From Succinatimonas hippei YIT 12066 (GTDB taxonomy: Bacteria; Pseudomonadota; Gammaproteobacteria; Enterobacterales; Succinivibrionaceae), in NCBI RefSeq assembly GCF_000188195.1, contig NZ_GL830964.1, positions 1 through 34,834 of the forward strand: DNA of 34,834 bases. Direction: 5' to 3'. Under the pieces are notes generated by a model, which was given only the letters and a program-made list of their open reading frames with translations, was not told where the DNA came from and searched no databases. Shown here in pieces: positions 8,842 through 17,675 of the stretch. Position 1 is the first letter of the stretch. Every line of letters starts with the position of its first letter. The translations under genes were made by a program, and so were the position numbers.

Positions 8842-11319
8842 TTAAATAAACCTGCCGGTTATGCTGCAAGGATTGTGTTTTACTTTATAAGGCGTCCCGC
8901 ATGCGACTATCCTGCCGCCTTCGGTACCGCCTCCAGGTCCCATATCAATAATATAGTCGGCGCTGCGAATCACATCTAAATCATGCTCAATAACAATAAC
9001 CGTAGCACCTTTTTTAATAAGACTGTTAAAGACCTGCATGAGCACTTTAATATCCAGCGGGTGCAGTCCTATAGTAGGCTCGTCAAATACGAATACGCTG
9101 TCGCTTTGACCCTTGCCCATTTCGCTTGCAAGCTTTAATCTTTGAGCCTCGCCGCCTGAAAGGCTTGGCGTCTCTTCACCTAATGTAAGATAACCAAGAC
9201 CTAAATCCATTAGTACTTTAAGCCGCTGAGCAATGATTTTATATTCTTTACAATATTCATATGCATGAGCAACATCCATTGCCATTAAATCAGCAAGCGA
9301 AAATTCCTTGTCTTTAGAATTTTTGATTTTGACAAAAGAGATCTCTTTTGCATAGCGCGTTCCGCGGCAGGTGGGACATTCAATATTAACGTCAGGAAGA
9401 AACTGTACATCAAGAGCAATCGTTCCCGTACCGTCACAATTAATGCAGCGCAAGTTACCCGTATTGTAGGAAAAATCACCTGCTTTATAACCAAGACGCT
9501 TGGCGTCAGCGCTTTTGGCAAATAATTTCCTTAACTCATCATGAATATCAGCGTAAGTTGCAACTGTTGACCGGACGTTAATACCGATTGGCGTGGCGTC
9601 TATAAGCTTTATCTGACTAATACCATCTGCTTTTATATCCTTTATATGAGAAGGAAATGTCGTATGCTTAATAAAAGCTTCAAGTGCCGGAATAAGACTT
9701 TCTAAAATAAGCGTTGTTTTGCCGGAACCGGAGACTCCTGTCACCACGGTTAACTTACCTTTAGGGATCTTTACTGTAAGCGGTTTAACCGTATGAATTG
9801 ACGATGTTTCAAGATAAATTGCGCCATTTGAAAAAACGTGTTTGTCATCTATTTCCCTTTTTACGGCCACACCGCTTTCTCCGGATAAAAAAGGACCGAT
9901 TTTAGACTCTAAATTTGATTTAATATCATCAACGCTTCCTTTAGCAATAACTTGTCCGCCATCAATGCCGGCACTAGGTCCCATTTCAATTATCCAATCT
10001 GAATATGACAAAATCTGCGTATCATGATCGACTAAAACAACTGAATTACCGTCAGCTACCAAATCATCCATAACGTTTTTTAATCCTGCAATATTCAGCG
10101 GATGAAGACCGATTGACGGTTCATCAAGAACATACAGCACGCCGGTGGTACGGTTTCTTACGGCACGCGACAATTGCATGCGCTGCCTTTCACCGGTTGA
10201 AAGGGTTGAAGACGCTCTGTCTAAAGTCAAATAACCAAGGCCCAAATCCGTTAAGCGTTTGGCAGTATTTTTAAATGATTCACAAATGCTAAGTGCCATC
10301 GGTCTTAAAGGCTCACTTAAAGATGACGGTACCTTGTCAACCCATTTAATTGCCTCGGTTAAAGTCATCTTGCAAACCGTATCAAGCGAAACACCCATTA
10401 TTTTAGGAGCCCTTGCCGCCTCGGATAGTCTTGAGCCGCCGCAGTCAGGACAAATTTCCTCCTTTAAAAATTTTTCAACCCTCTTCATTCCTTTTTCGTC
10501 TTTAACTTTAGCTAGTGCGTTTTCAACGGTATAAACAGCGTTAAAGTACGTAAAATCAAGTTCTCCTGCCTGATTTGAAGACTTTGCTTTATAAAAAATA
10601 TGTTTTTTAACAGCAGGTCCGTTAAATACGATATCTTTTTCTTTATCAGTCAAATTCTTAAACGGAACATCGGTTCGTACTCCCATCGCCCTGCAGACAT
10701 CAACCATCAGCGACCACATAAGTGAATTCCAAGGAGCAACCGCGCCTTCCTCAATTGTTAAAGAATCATCAGGAATTAAGGTTGTTCTATCAACCGTGCG
10801 CACGATTCCGGTACCGCCGCAGGTCCTGCACGCGCCTTGACTGTTAAACGCTAACTCTTCTGCCGACGGAGCGAAAAATCGTGATTTACAGACCGGACAA
10901 AGCAATTCCTTTTCCGCCGCGACATCAAGAGTCGGTTCCAAATAATGATCGTTTGGACAGCGGTGAGATGCAAGACGGGAAAACATAAGGCGCAGACTGT
11001 TTAAAAGCTCTGTTCCGGTACCGAACGTACTGCGTATTCCCGGAACTGACGGTCTTTGATGCAAAGCAAGCGCGGCTGGAACATATAAAATTTCATCCAC
11101 TTGAGCTTTTGCCGCCTGTGTCATGCGTCTTCTTGTGTAAGTGGATAAAGCTTCAAGATAGCGTCTTGATCCTTCTGAATACAAAACACCTAATGCAAGC
11201 GATGATTTGCCGGAGCCTGAAACTCCGGCAATACCGACAATCTGATTTAGAGGAATATCTACATTGATATTTTTTAAATTATGAACGCGCGCTCCGCGGA
11301 TTTTAATTGCCTTATCCAT
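8842..11319 (-). CDS. UvrA-like ABC ATPase lacking the UvrB-binding domain (class II UvrA)
   Basis: An 825-residue tandem ATPase of the UvrA family, about 115 residues shorter than E. coli UvrA. The first half has Walker A GVSGSGKSS (32-40), signature LSTGERQRMQLSRA and Walker B LYVLDEPSIGLHP. The second half has GVSGSGKTT, LSGGEAQRLKLASEM and VFVFDEPTIGLHP. The C-terminal zinc finger CINC...CPTC is intact. Zinc module 1 reads CPND...CPVC with only about 20 residues between the pairs. E. coli UvrA carries roughly 110-130 residues there, including the UvrB-binding domain, so that domain is missing. Such proteins (UvrA2, DrrC-like) act in tolerance to DNA-binding compounds or in unclear repair roles rather than standard excision repair. 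It stands alone, with its own promoter region. Confidence 0.9.
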   Translation of the reverse strand: MDKAIKIRGARVHNLKNINVDIPLNQIVGIAGVSGSGKSSLALGVLYSEGSRRYLEALSTYTRRRMTQAAKAQVDEILYVPAALALHQRPSVPGIRSTFGTGTELLNSLRLMFSRLASHRCPNDHYLEPTLDVAAEKELLCPVCKSRFFAPSAEELAFNSQGACRTCGGTGIVRTVDRTTLIPDDSLTIEEGAVAPWNSLMWSLMVDVCRAMGVRTDVPFKNLTDKEKDIVFNGPAVKKHIFYKAKSSNQAGELDFTYFNAVYTVENALAKVKDEKGMKRVEKFLKEEICPDCGGSRLSEAARAPKIMGVSLDTVCKMTLTEAIKWVDKVPSSLSEPLRPMALSICESFKNTAKRLTDLGLGYLTLDRASSTLSTGERQRMQLSRAVRNRTTGVLYVLDEPSIGLHPLNIAGLKNVMDDLVADGNSVVLVDHDTQILSYSDWIIEMGPSAGIDGGQVIAKGSVDDIKSNLESKIGPFLSGESGVAVKREIDDKHVFSNGAIYLETSSIHTVKPLTVKIPKGKLTVVTGVSGSGKTTLILESLIPALEAFIKHTTFPSHIKDIKADGISQIKLIDATPIGINVRSTVATYADIHDELRKLFAKSADAKRLGYKAGDFSYNTGNLRCINCDGTGTIALDVQFLPDVNIECPTCRGTRYAKEISFVKIKNSKDKEFSLADLMAMDVAHAYEYCKEYKIIAQRLKVLMDLGLGYLTLGEETPSLSGGEAQRLKLASEMGKGQSDSVFVFDEPTIGLHPLDIKVLMQVFNSLIKKGATVIVIEHDLDVIRSADYIIDMGPGGGTEGGRIVACGTPYKVKHNPCSITGRFI

Positions 11320-11439
11320 GTCCTAACCGCCTTTGTCTTCCTATATCACATAGTATTGCGTTTAAGACATTATTTAAATACTTAAAGTGTAATTCTCGTT
11401 AAAGGCACTCTAAACGGTTAATTTTGAGTACCTGAATAA

Positions 11440-12312
11440 CTAAGAATTTGCCGGATTGAAAGTTTTGTCATAATCAAGCAAGAATTTTGCAAGCTTAGGA
11501 TCGGTAAAATCAGCTGCCAAAGGCTTGCCCGTGTCCAAGGCATCGAGCCTTTTAAGATCCTCTTTATCAAGATTGAAATCAAAAATATCTAAATTCTCAA
11601 TCATTCTTTCTTTATGGACCGTTTTAGGAATTGAAACGATGGACTTTTGAGCCAAAAACTTCAAAGCTATCTGGGCGTTGGTTTTGCCGTATTTGCTGCC
11701 GATTGCTTTTAATGTTTTATCCGTGAATAAATTATTTTTACCTTCGGCAAGCGGACTCCAGGCCATAAGCTTGGTTTTATATTGCGCCATAAGTTCCGTC
11801 ATTTTCCTTTGCTGCGTGAAGACATGGGTTTCAAGCTGGACGACGGCTGGTTTTATTTCCATGTTTTCGCATAAATCAATAAATCTTGCATCATAGAAAT
11901 TGCTAAGACCAATTGCTCTTACCTTCCCTTGCTTATATGCTTTCAGCATCGCACGATATGTTCCGTAATAATCACCAAAAGGCTGATGAATAAGAAGCAG
12001 ATCGATATAATCGGTTTTAAGCTTGCGCAAAGACTCGTCAATACTCTTTAAAGCCTTGTCATCACCAGCATTTGATATCCAGACTTTGGTAGTAATAAAC
12101 AGTTTATCGCGAGGCACTCCTGAATTTACAACAGCGCTACCTACACCTTCTTCGTTGTAATATGCCTGAGCAGTATCGATTAGACGGTAACCGACATTAA
12201 TAGCCTCTTTTACCGCTTTTTCACACTCATTTGCCTTAATCTGATATACACCAAAACCTACAAGCGGCATCTTGACGCCGTTATTTAAAGTAATGTACTG
12301 CATTTTAATCAT
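11440..12312 (-). CDS. Aldo/keto reductase (2,5-diketo-D-gluconate reductase-like), second of pair
   Basis: A 290-residue NAD(P)H-dependent carbonyl reductase of the AKR superfamily. The catalytic tetrad is visible: Asp and Tyr in IDTAQAYYNEE, Lys in FITTKVW, His in LLLIHQPFGDYYG. The NADP-binding end is typical (SIPKTVHKERMIEN). Length fits AKR5-type reductases of small aldehydes, methylglyoxal or keto-sugars. Its start overlaps the stop of the upstream aldo/keto reductase by eight bases, so the two are one transcription unit and probably translationally coupled. The ATG at 12312 is close to an AGGA; an in-frame ATG at 12303 is an alternative. Divergent AraC-type regulator at 13282 is the likely controller. 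Confidence 0.92.
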   Translation of the reverse strand: MIKMQYITLNNGVKMPLVGFGVYQIKANECEKAVKEAINVGYRLIDTAQAYYNEEGVGSAVVNSGVPRDKLFITTKVWISNAGDDKALKSIDESLRKLKTDYIDLLLIHQPFGDYYGTYRAMLKAYKQGKVRAIGLSNFYDARFIDLCENMEIKPAVVQLETHVFTQQRKMTELMAQYKTKLMAWSPLAEGKNNLFTDKTLKAIGSKYGKTNAQIALKFLAQKSIVSIPKTVHKERMIENLDIFDFNLDKEDLKRLDALDTGKPLAADFTDPKLAKFLLDYDKTFNPANS

Positions 12313-13153
12313 GGATCCTATGTGAAGAAATAAACCTTACCGTCGGCAAATCCATATCATCATAAATAGGACTGCTGCCGGTATTTAGCGCCGCAATCGC
12401 CTGCATCTCATCATCTGAAAGGGTAAAATCAAAAATATTGAAGTTTTCAATCATCCGTTCTTTTCTAACGGTCTTGGGAATAACTACGATATTACGCTGA
12501 TTTAACCAGCGTAAAATTACACTGCCGACACTTTTATGATGATTTTCAGCAATTCGTTTTAATACTTCATTATTAAAAATATCATTTTTCCCCTCGGCAA
12601 ACGGAGCCCATGCTTCATGCGCAATGCCTTCACTTTTTAAAAAAGCATTAGCGCTATGCTGCTGAAAGAAAGGATTAGTCTCTATTTGATTTAATGCAGG
12701 CTTTACTTCATTATGAAGGCACAAATCAAGAAGGCGCTCATTTGAAAAACTGGTAATGCCGATAGCACGAATCAATCCCTCTTTATATAGTTTTTCCAAT
12801 GCGCGCCAAGCGGCATAATAATTTCCGTAAGGCTTATGCAGAAGGTAAAGATCTATGTAATCAAGACCTAATTTATGTAAAGACAAATCAAAGGCCTTTA
12901 AAGCATCCTCATACTCATAATCCTGAACCCATAATTTAGTCGTAATAAATAATTCTTCACGCTTAATGGCGCTTGAAGCTATAGCTTTACCGACTTGTTC
13001 TTCGTTAAAGTAGGCTGAAGCGGTATCAAACATCCTATATCCCACCTCAAGCGCTTTATTGACAATTTCTTCAGTTTCATCCACCGGAATTTGATACACA
13101 CCAAAACCTACTGCGGGCATCATCACACCGTTATTCAATCGTACGTCTTTCAT
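12305..13153 (-). CDS. Aldo/keto reductase, first of pair
   Basis: A 282-residue paralogue of the following gene, sharing the same opening (LNNGVMMPAVGFGVYQI), catalytic Asp and Tyr in FDTASAYFNEE, Lys in FITTKLWVQD and His in LYLLHKPYGNYY. The cofactor-binding end VVIPKTVRKERMIENFNIFDF is almost the same in both. The pair looks like a tandem duplication that has since diverged in the substrate loops and the C-terminal tail. Expected to reduce aldehydes or ketones in the cytoplasm; the exact substrate is not readable. It is divergent from the AraC-type regulator across 128 bases that contain an inverted repeat. Confidence 0.92.
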   Translation of the reverse strand: MKDVRLNNGVMMPAVGFGVYQIPVDETEEIVNKALEVGYRMFDTASAYFNEEQVGKAIASSAIKREELFITTKLWVQDYEYEDALKAFDLSLHKLGLDYIDLYLLHKPYGNYYAAWRALEKLYKEGLIRAIGITSFSNERLLDLCLHNEVKPALNQIETNPFFQQHSANAFLKSEGIAHEAWAPFAEGKNDIFNNEVLKRIAENHHKSVGSVILRWLNQRNIVVIPKTVRKERMIENFNIFDFTLSDDEMQAIAALNTGSSPIYDDMDLPTVRFISSHRIHD

Positions 13154-13222
13154 TGATATTACCTGCCAAACTGATAATCAAGGATTAATTGAATAGTAGT
13201 GTTTTATAGCCTAAAATTCTTT

Positions 13223-13244
13223 ACATAAATCTTTGCATTTATGT
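13223..13244. promoter_or_regulatory. Inverted repeat between the reductase pair and the AraC gene
   Basis: ACATAAA (13223-13229) and TTTATGT (13238-13244) form a perfect 7-base inverted repeat around eight bases. It lies in the shared promoter region of the divergent units, about 70 bases before the first reductase and 38 before the regulator. Its placement suits an operator, but AraC proteins often bind direct repeats, so the assignment is only a candidate. Confidence 0.35.
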
Positions 13245-13281
13245 CACTTTTCGTGGTTTTTAAAATCAATTAAGGCATAGT

Positions 13282-14106
13282 ATGAATATGGCAAGTAAAG
13301 GAATAACCTTTATTGAAAGTCCGGATAAATTAGATCCAGTCCTAAACGTCGGCAGTATTCTGCATATCCTTTGTTTGCAAGGCAGCTTGAGCTTTTTGTT
13401 TTTTAACACTCATTACAATACCGCAAAATTCGATTACGTAATATTGCCTGACGCATCATTAGTTTCCCAAATCACGGCATCAAGTGATTTTAAAGGCATA
13501 ATCATGCTTCTTGACCAAAAGTTCGTGTCGTCAATTGCCATCCGCAGCAATTACGGCATCATCGGACATCTGTCATTGCTGCAAAACCCGGTTATGCGTC
13601 TTGATGAACATGATTTTAAAAACTGCAGAACAGATCTTTTACGTCTTAAAGAGAAAACTTATAAGCACGATCATTTGTTTTATACGGAGATGTTAAGCTC
13701 GCTTTTGTGCGCGCACATCCTTGACCTTTACGATATTCATGCCAAAAGCCGCAAAATAAGCGCTCTTTCAGAACGAAAAGCGGTTATCTTGAAAAAATTC
13801 ATCGATCTGCTTTATGCAGGATCCTTTATCAATCACCGTAATCTTTCTTTTTATGCGCAAAAACTTTTTATAAGCGAGCATTATCTTTCGGAAATTTGCA
13901 AAGAAATAAGCTGTAAACCTGCTTCCTACTGGATTGATCTTTTTACCGTTAAAGAAATCGTCCGATATTTATGCCAAAAACACCTTACTCTAAGTCAGAT
14001 TGCAGAAAAGCTTAATTTCTCATCCCTATCTTATTTTTGCCGCTACTTTCGCGCTAAAACCGGATTAAGTCCCAACGCTTACCGCAGCAGCATTTATCTT
14101 CTTTAA
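13282..14106 (+). CDS. AraC/XylS-family transcriptional regulator
   Basis: A 274-residue DNA-binding protein. The C-terminal 100 residues hold the two helix-turn-helix units: LSFYAQKLFISEHYLSEICK, then LTLSQIAEKLNFSSLSYFCR, followed by the family signature F-R-x-x-x-G-x-S-P-x-x-Y-R (FRAKTGLSPNAYR). The N-terminal half is a sensing region without a clearly readable cupin motif. It is divergent from the aldo/keto reductase pair, the usual layout for a local activator, so it likely controls them in response to a carbonyl or sugar ligand. It converges on the binding-protein gene at 14138. Confidence 0.9.
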   Translation: MNMASKGITFIESPDKLDPVLNVGSILHILCLQGSLSFLFFNTHYNTAKFDYVILPDASLVSQITASSDFKGIIMLLDQKFVSSIAIRSNYGIIGHLSLLQNPVMRLDEHDFKNCRTDLLRLKEKTYKHDHLFYTEMLSSLLCAHILDLYDIHAKSRKISALSERKAVILKKFIDLLYAGSFINHRNLSFYAQKLFISEHYLSEICKEISCKPASYWIDLFTVKEIVRYLCQKHLTLSQIAEKLNFSSLSYFCRYFRAKTGLSPNAYRSSIYLL

Positions 14107-14137
14107 ATTTTGTTTAACGTATATAGAGCTTAAAACA

Positions 14138-15289
14138 CTATTTTTTTATCCGATCAAAAACCAAATCCACCCCGATTAAAAGGTCAAAACTCGGCTTAAA
14201 ATCAATGAGGCGGGCAGTTTCCAAATTAAGACACAAATTTAAAGGCGCATAATAGTACTGTGAAATCATTTCAGGTTTTTCGCCTTTAACGATTCGTTCA
14301 ATAACTCTGGCCTCAAATTCTCCCGACGCCTGCAAATCAGCGTTGGATAAGGCCATTAAAGCGCCCATTTGAACTTCATTTTCCCCGGTTTGAGAAAAAA
14401 TCGGCAGCTTTCTATCAATTAGAGGCTTTATCTGATAGTAAAAGTTATCTGGTGACGCTCCGTTTCCCATGGGAATATATACGGCATCCACGGCATCATT
14501 GGCAGCCAGATTCAAAGCGCACGTACTAAAAGCACTTTGTGTCTTGGCATGATTATCGCCTACAACAGGACCTTTACATTCGATGAGATTAAATTTAAGT
14601 TCCTGAGAAAGTTTTCTTATAATCGGTACGGCCTGGCCTGGCTGATTTATCGGATTATCATCGATAATAACGCCCAGGTTTTTAAACTTAAAAGTATTAT
14701 AAAAAAGCCTTAGTTCCGACTCGTAGCGATTCATTTCCTTTTGCACGTGAATGTTCTTTTTATTTGAAAACTCACCAGGTCCTATTATTCCCGAACTTTC
14801 AGGATCGGTAGGAGTCATGACTAAAACCGGAACGTTTAAGGAACTGTCAGTAAGCATCTGACCTGCAACGGTTCCCAGTGCCCATACCATGGAAATGTCA
14901 CTTGAAGACTTTATGCGATTTTTTAAAGTATCGGCAAGCTCTTTGGCTTTATCATGATCCCAATATCCGTCATAAAATCCGTCTTCAACAAACTCAATGC
15001 AGCCGCCTTGCGTCTTTTGCGCCATTTCCTGAAAACTATTGTTCTTATCTAAAAGAAAGTTACGATCAATAAGCTCACCGTTTATAAATCCGTTTCTTTG
15101 CAAGGCAAGAGTTGTTTGTCTGAATACTTTTTGAAAATCCGTATAGCTTCCGGCCTGAAAAACTGCCACCTTATACGCTTTTCCCAGCGAACATTGCGTA
15201 CTTTGCGCTGAAAAAGCGGCAAAACTTAATAAAACTTGCCCCAAAATAAACGCTTTAAAGCTGCGTTTAAAAAAATTATGTAAAAACAT
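14138..15289 (-). CDS. Periplasmic substrate-binding protein, ABC_sub_bind (PF04392) type
   Basis: A 383-residue exported protein with a Sec signal peptide (FLHNFFKRSFKAFILGQVLL then an SFAAFSA cleavage region). The mature part shows the type I periplasmic binding fold of the TrpX-like PF04392 group: KVAVFQAGSYTDFQ at the start, VWALGTVAGQML, VPVLVMTPTDPESSGI, LGVIIDDNP and AVYIPMGNGASPDNF. Those proteins normally deliver a small ligand to an ABC permease. No ABC permease or ATPase lies nearby; the divergent neighbour is an MFS transporter with sensor-like periplasmic regions. I chose the ATG at 15289, which follows AGAGGA; a TTG further out (15316) is possible. The ligand is unknown. Confidence 0.78.
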   Translation of the reverse strand: MFLHNFFKRSFKAFILGQVLLSFAAFSAQSTQCSLGKAYKVAVFQAGSYTDFQKVFRQTTLALQRNGFINGELIDRNFLLDKNNSFQEMAQKTQGGCIEFVEDGFYDGYWDHDKAKELADTLKNRIKSSSDISMVWALGTVAGQMLTDSSLNVPVLVMTPTDPESSGIIGPGEFSNKKNIHVQKEMNRYESELRLFYNTFKFKNLGVIIDDNPINQPGQAVPIIRKLSQELKFNLIECKGPVVGDNHAKTQSAFSTCALNLAANDAVDAVYIPMGNGASPDNFYYQIKPLIDRKLPIFSQTGENEVQMGALMALSNADLQASGEFEARVIERIVKGEKPEMISQYYYAPLNLCLNLETARLIDFKPSFDLLIGVDLVFDRIKK

Positions 15290-15371
15290 GATCCTCTTAC
15301 ATCCGTACAGGTGCAATACTGTCCTTAACTATCTATAATAAACGCAAAACCACGGTCTTTTGAGTAAATTA

Positions 15372-17675
15372 ATGAAAAATATCCTTAAAGCTGTTTTCAA
15401 TCTGCGCTTATTTGCCGTTTTAGTGGTATTTTTCATATCCCAATTCTTTTTTGTCTCACTTGTCGTCTCTTCTTATAACGATTACCGCGTTCAAACTGCG
15501 CAGGATCTGCTGCAATTTAATATAAATAATACCGCAATGCGTATTAACAACATCACGGCAATGGGACGCAACATTCAAAACTATCAAAGAGCGATGCAGG
15601 ATCTTTACGATCTGAAAATGATAAGTAAAGCCGCGGACGTTTTTATCGCGGATAAAGACGGACGGATTGTTGTCGGTAAATCAACCGTCGGATTAAATAC
15701 CCTAGATATTAAAAAACTTACCGGGCAGAACATCTTACTTTCCGGCAATATTTATTTATACGCACCCTTTTTTGATATTACAGGACATAATGCGGGTTTT
15801 GTTCTTGCAACGCTTGGAAACAATCAAAAGCAAAGTTTAAGTGAAGAAGAAACAAAAGAGCTTTATGCAAGCGTAGGACTAGGCCTTGTTATCTCCACTT
15901 TGTGCTTTATCGTCTTTTTTATTCTGATTAACCTAAAAAGACAAAGTGCAAACCATGTTTTATCGGTAAGAACTTTACTTATACCTTTTTTTATTGCGCA
16001 AATGATTATAATTGCCTGCATGACGCCAAGCGTGATAAAGGCAATTGATAATCATGCCGACTCATTGCAGACGGCAGCTTTCGGGTCAGTAAGCAAAGAC
16101 TTCTCCGCCGTCACGAGACTTAACATCAGCCTTCATGAAGTAAGCGGCTTTAACGATTACTTTATAAAATTAAAAGAAAATGTTCCTTTTATCGATAAAA
16201 TTTCACTTACCGATGAAAATGGCAATGTGATTGCCGGCGACAATCTTAAAATCGATCAATACTTTCCTATCATCAGTCATAATGAAGTTATCGGCTCGCT
16301 AAGCCTTACCACAAAGATTGAATACACAAAATTTGTTGATTTGGGGCTTAACTTACTGACATTATTTTTTATTTCAGCGCTTTTAGCCTATGAATTGACC
16401 TCGCTGTTACGTCACGAAATGGCAAGAATGCTGCGTCCACAAAAGAAAATCCCTTTTGAACCTTCGCTTATCCGTCCGCTTGGTTTTTTGATTATTTTCG
16501 GCGCTTTCCTACCTGTCAGCATCGTTCCTGTCTTTATGGGTCAATATGCCGATGATTTAGGCTTTTTATCTTCAGATCTTGTTAAAAGTCTTGCCGTTTC
16601 AACCGACATGACAGGTGTTGCAATAAGCTCTCTTTTGATTTTGTTTTGCGACAAAGCATTAAGCGATTGGAAAAAAGTATTGCCTATAAGCACTTTCCTC
16701 CTTATTTTCAGCACCGCGCTATGTTTTCTGTCTTTTAACGCCTATTCATTTTTACTTGGCAGACTGTTATACGGCATTGCCTACGGCGGCATTATCGTAA
16801 GCTGCCAATTATGCGTTATGGACGCAACCGACGATACCTCTCGGGCAAAAGGCATGTCTGCAGCATTTGCCGGACTTTTCTCGGGAGTTTTATGCGGAGT
16901 AGCCGCAGGCGGAATAATCGCCGATAAATTTAATATGCGCTTGGTGTTTGCAATTTCCTGTGCCTTTGCCGTATTTAATTTCCTGCTGTTACTTTATATT
17001 ATGAAGCACCGTACAGCGCTTAGCGCTAACGCTTCTACACATAAAAACGATTTTAAGAGCGCTTTACTTCCTTTATCAAAAGTAACTGCCTTTATTAAAG
17101 ATCCTAAATCCTTGTCTCTCATGCTCCTGCAGGTAATCCCTTACAGCGCTATCGGCATCGGATTTTTTAATTTCTTCCTGCCCGTTACCGTACAGGAAAA
17201 CGGAATGGGAGCCTCAACCGTCGGACAGCTTAATTTCTTATATTCGTTCCTGGTTATCATCCTTGCTCCGATCATGGGCAAAGTTATAGATAAAATTGAC
17301 CGAAAATATGTGATTTTGTCTCTGGCACTTTTATTCTCAGCGCTGGTTCCGCTTGCATTTAAACTGCCAAGCCTTATCGGCGCTTCAATACTTGCCATGA
17401 TTTTATTAGGCATATCCGCATCGATTAACGAAGGCGGTCAACCGGCCGTAATGGCAAGTTATGAGGTTTCTAAAAAAATCGGACCGTCAATATCAATTAA
17501 AGTCCTGGATTCATTTTTAAGGTTGGGTCAAATAGCAGGGCCTCTCATAATTGCCGTAATAATGAGCGCTTTCGGCACCGCCGGCTTTTCATTCATGGCA
17601 ATAACAGTCGCAGTATGCGCAATGCTGTTTTTTATAATTCAGCACTTTTTGAACACAAGGAAAACATCGTGTTAA
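15372..17675 (+). CDS. MFS transporter fused to N-terminal double extracytoplasmic sensor region
   Basis: A 767-residue membrane protein of unusual architecture. TM1 lies near residues 12-34, then an extracytoplasmic region of about 125 residues with a Cache/PAS-like stretch (ADVFIADKDGRIVVGKSTVG). TM2 and TM3 follow, then a second extracytoplasmic region of about 100 residues with a matching stretch (IDKISLTDENGNVIAGD), then TM4. From about residue 365 there is a complete 12-segment MFS domain, with GRLLYGIAYGGIIVSCQ and an A-loop-like GKVIDKIDRKYV between halves. The MFS part resembles drug/metabolite exporters. Start is either this ATG or a TTG at 15360; both lack a strong ribosome binding site. 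It overlaps the next gene by seven bases and is divergent from the binding protein. Confidence 0.82.
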   Translation: MKNILKAVFNLRLFAVLVVFFISQFFFVSLVVSSYNDYRVQTAQDLLQFNINNTAMRINNITAMGRNIQNYQRAMQDLYDLKMISKAADVFIADKDGRIVVGKSTVGLNTLDIKKLTGQNILLSGNIYLYAPFFDITGHNAGFVLATLGNNQKQSLSEEETKELYASVGLGLVISTLCFIVFFILINLKRQSANHVLSVRTLLIPFFIAQMIIIACMTPSVIKAIDNHADSLQTAAFGSVSKDFSAVTRLNISLHEVSGFNDYFIKLKENVPFIDKISLTDENGNVIAGDNLKIDQYFPIISHNEVIGSLSLTTKIEYTKFVDLGLNLLTLFFISALLAYELTSLLRHEMARMLRPQKKIPFEPSLIRPLGFLIIFGAFLPVSIVPVFMGQYADDLGFLSSDLVKSLAVSTDMTGVAISSLLILFCDKALSDWKKVLPISTFLLIFSTALCFLSFNAYSFLLGRLLYGIAYGGIIVSCQLCVMDATDDTSRAKGMSAAFAGLFSGVLCGVAAGGIIADKFNMRLVFAISCAFAVFNFLLLLYIMKHRTALSANASTHKNDFKSALLPLSKVTAFIKDPKSLSLMLLQVIPYSAIGIGFFNFFLPVTVQENGMGASTVGQLNFLYSFLVIILAPIMGKVIDKIDRKYVILSLALLFSALVPLAFKLPSLIGASILAMILLGISASINEGGQPAVMASYEVSKKIGPSISIKVLDSFLRLGQIAGPLIIAVIMSAFGTAGFSFMAITVAVCAMLFFIIQHFLNTRKTSC

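Noticed and set aside
12303-13153. One fused aldo/keto reductase broken by a frameshift
   Set aside because: Both frames encode full-length enzymes with their own start, tetrad and C-terminus; the 8-base overlap is normal operon coupling.
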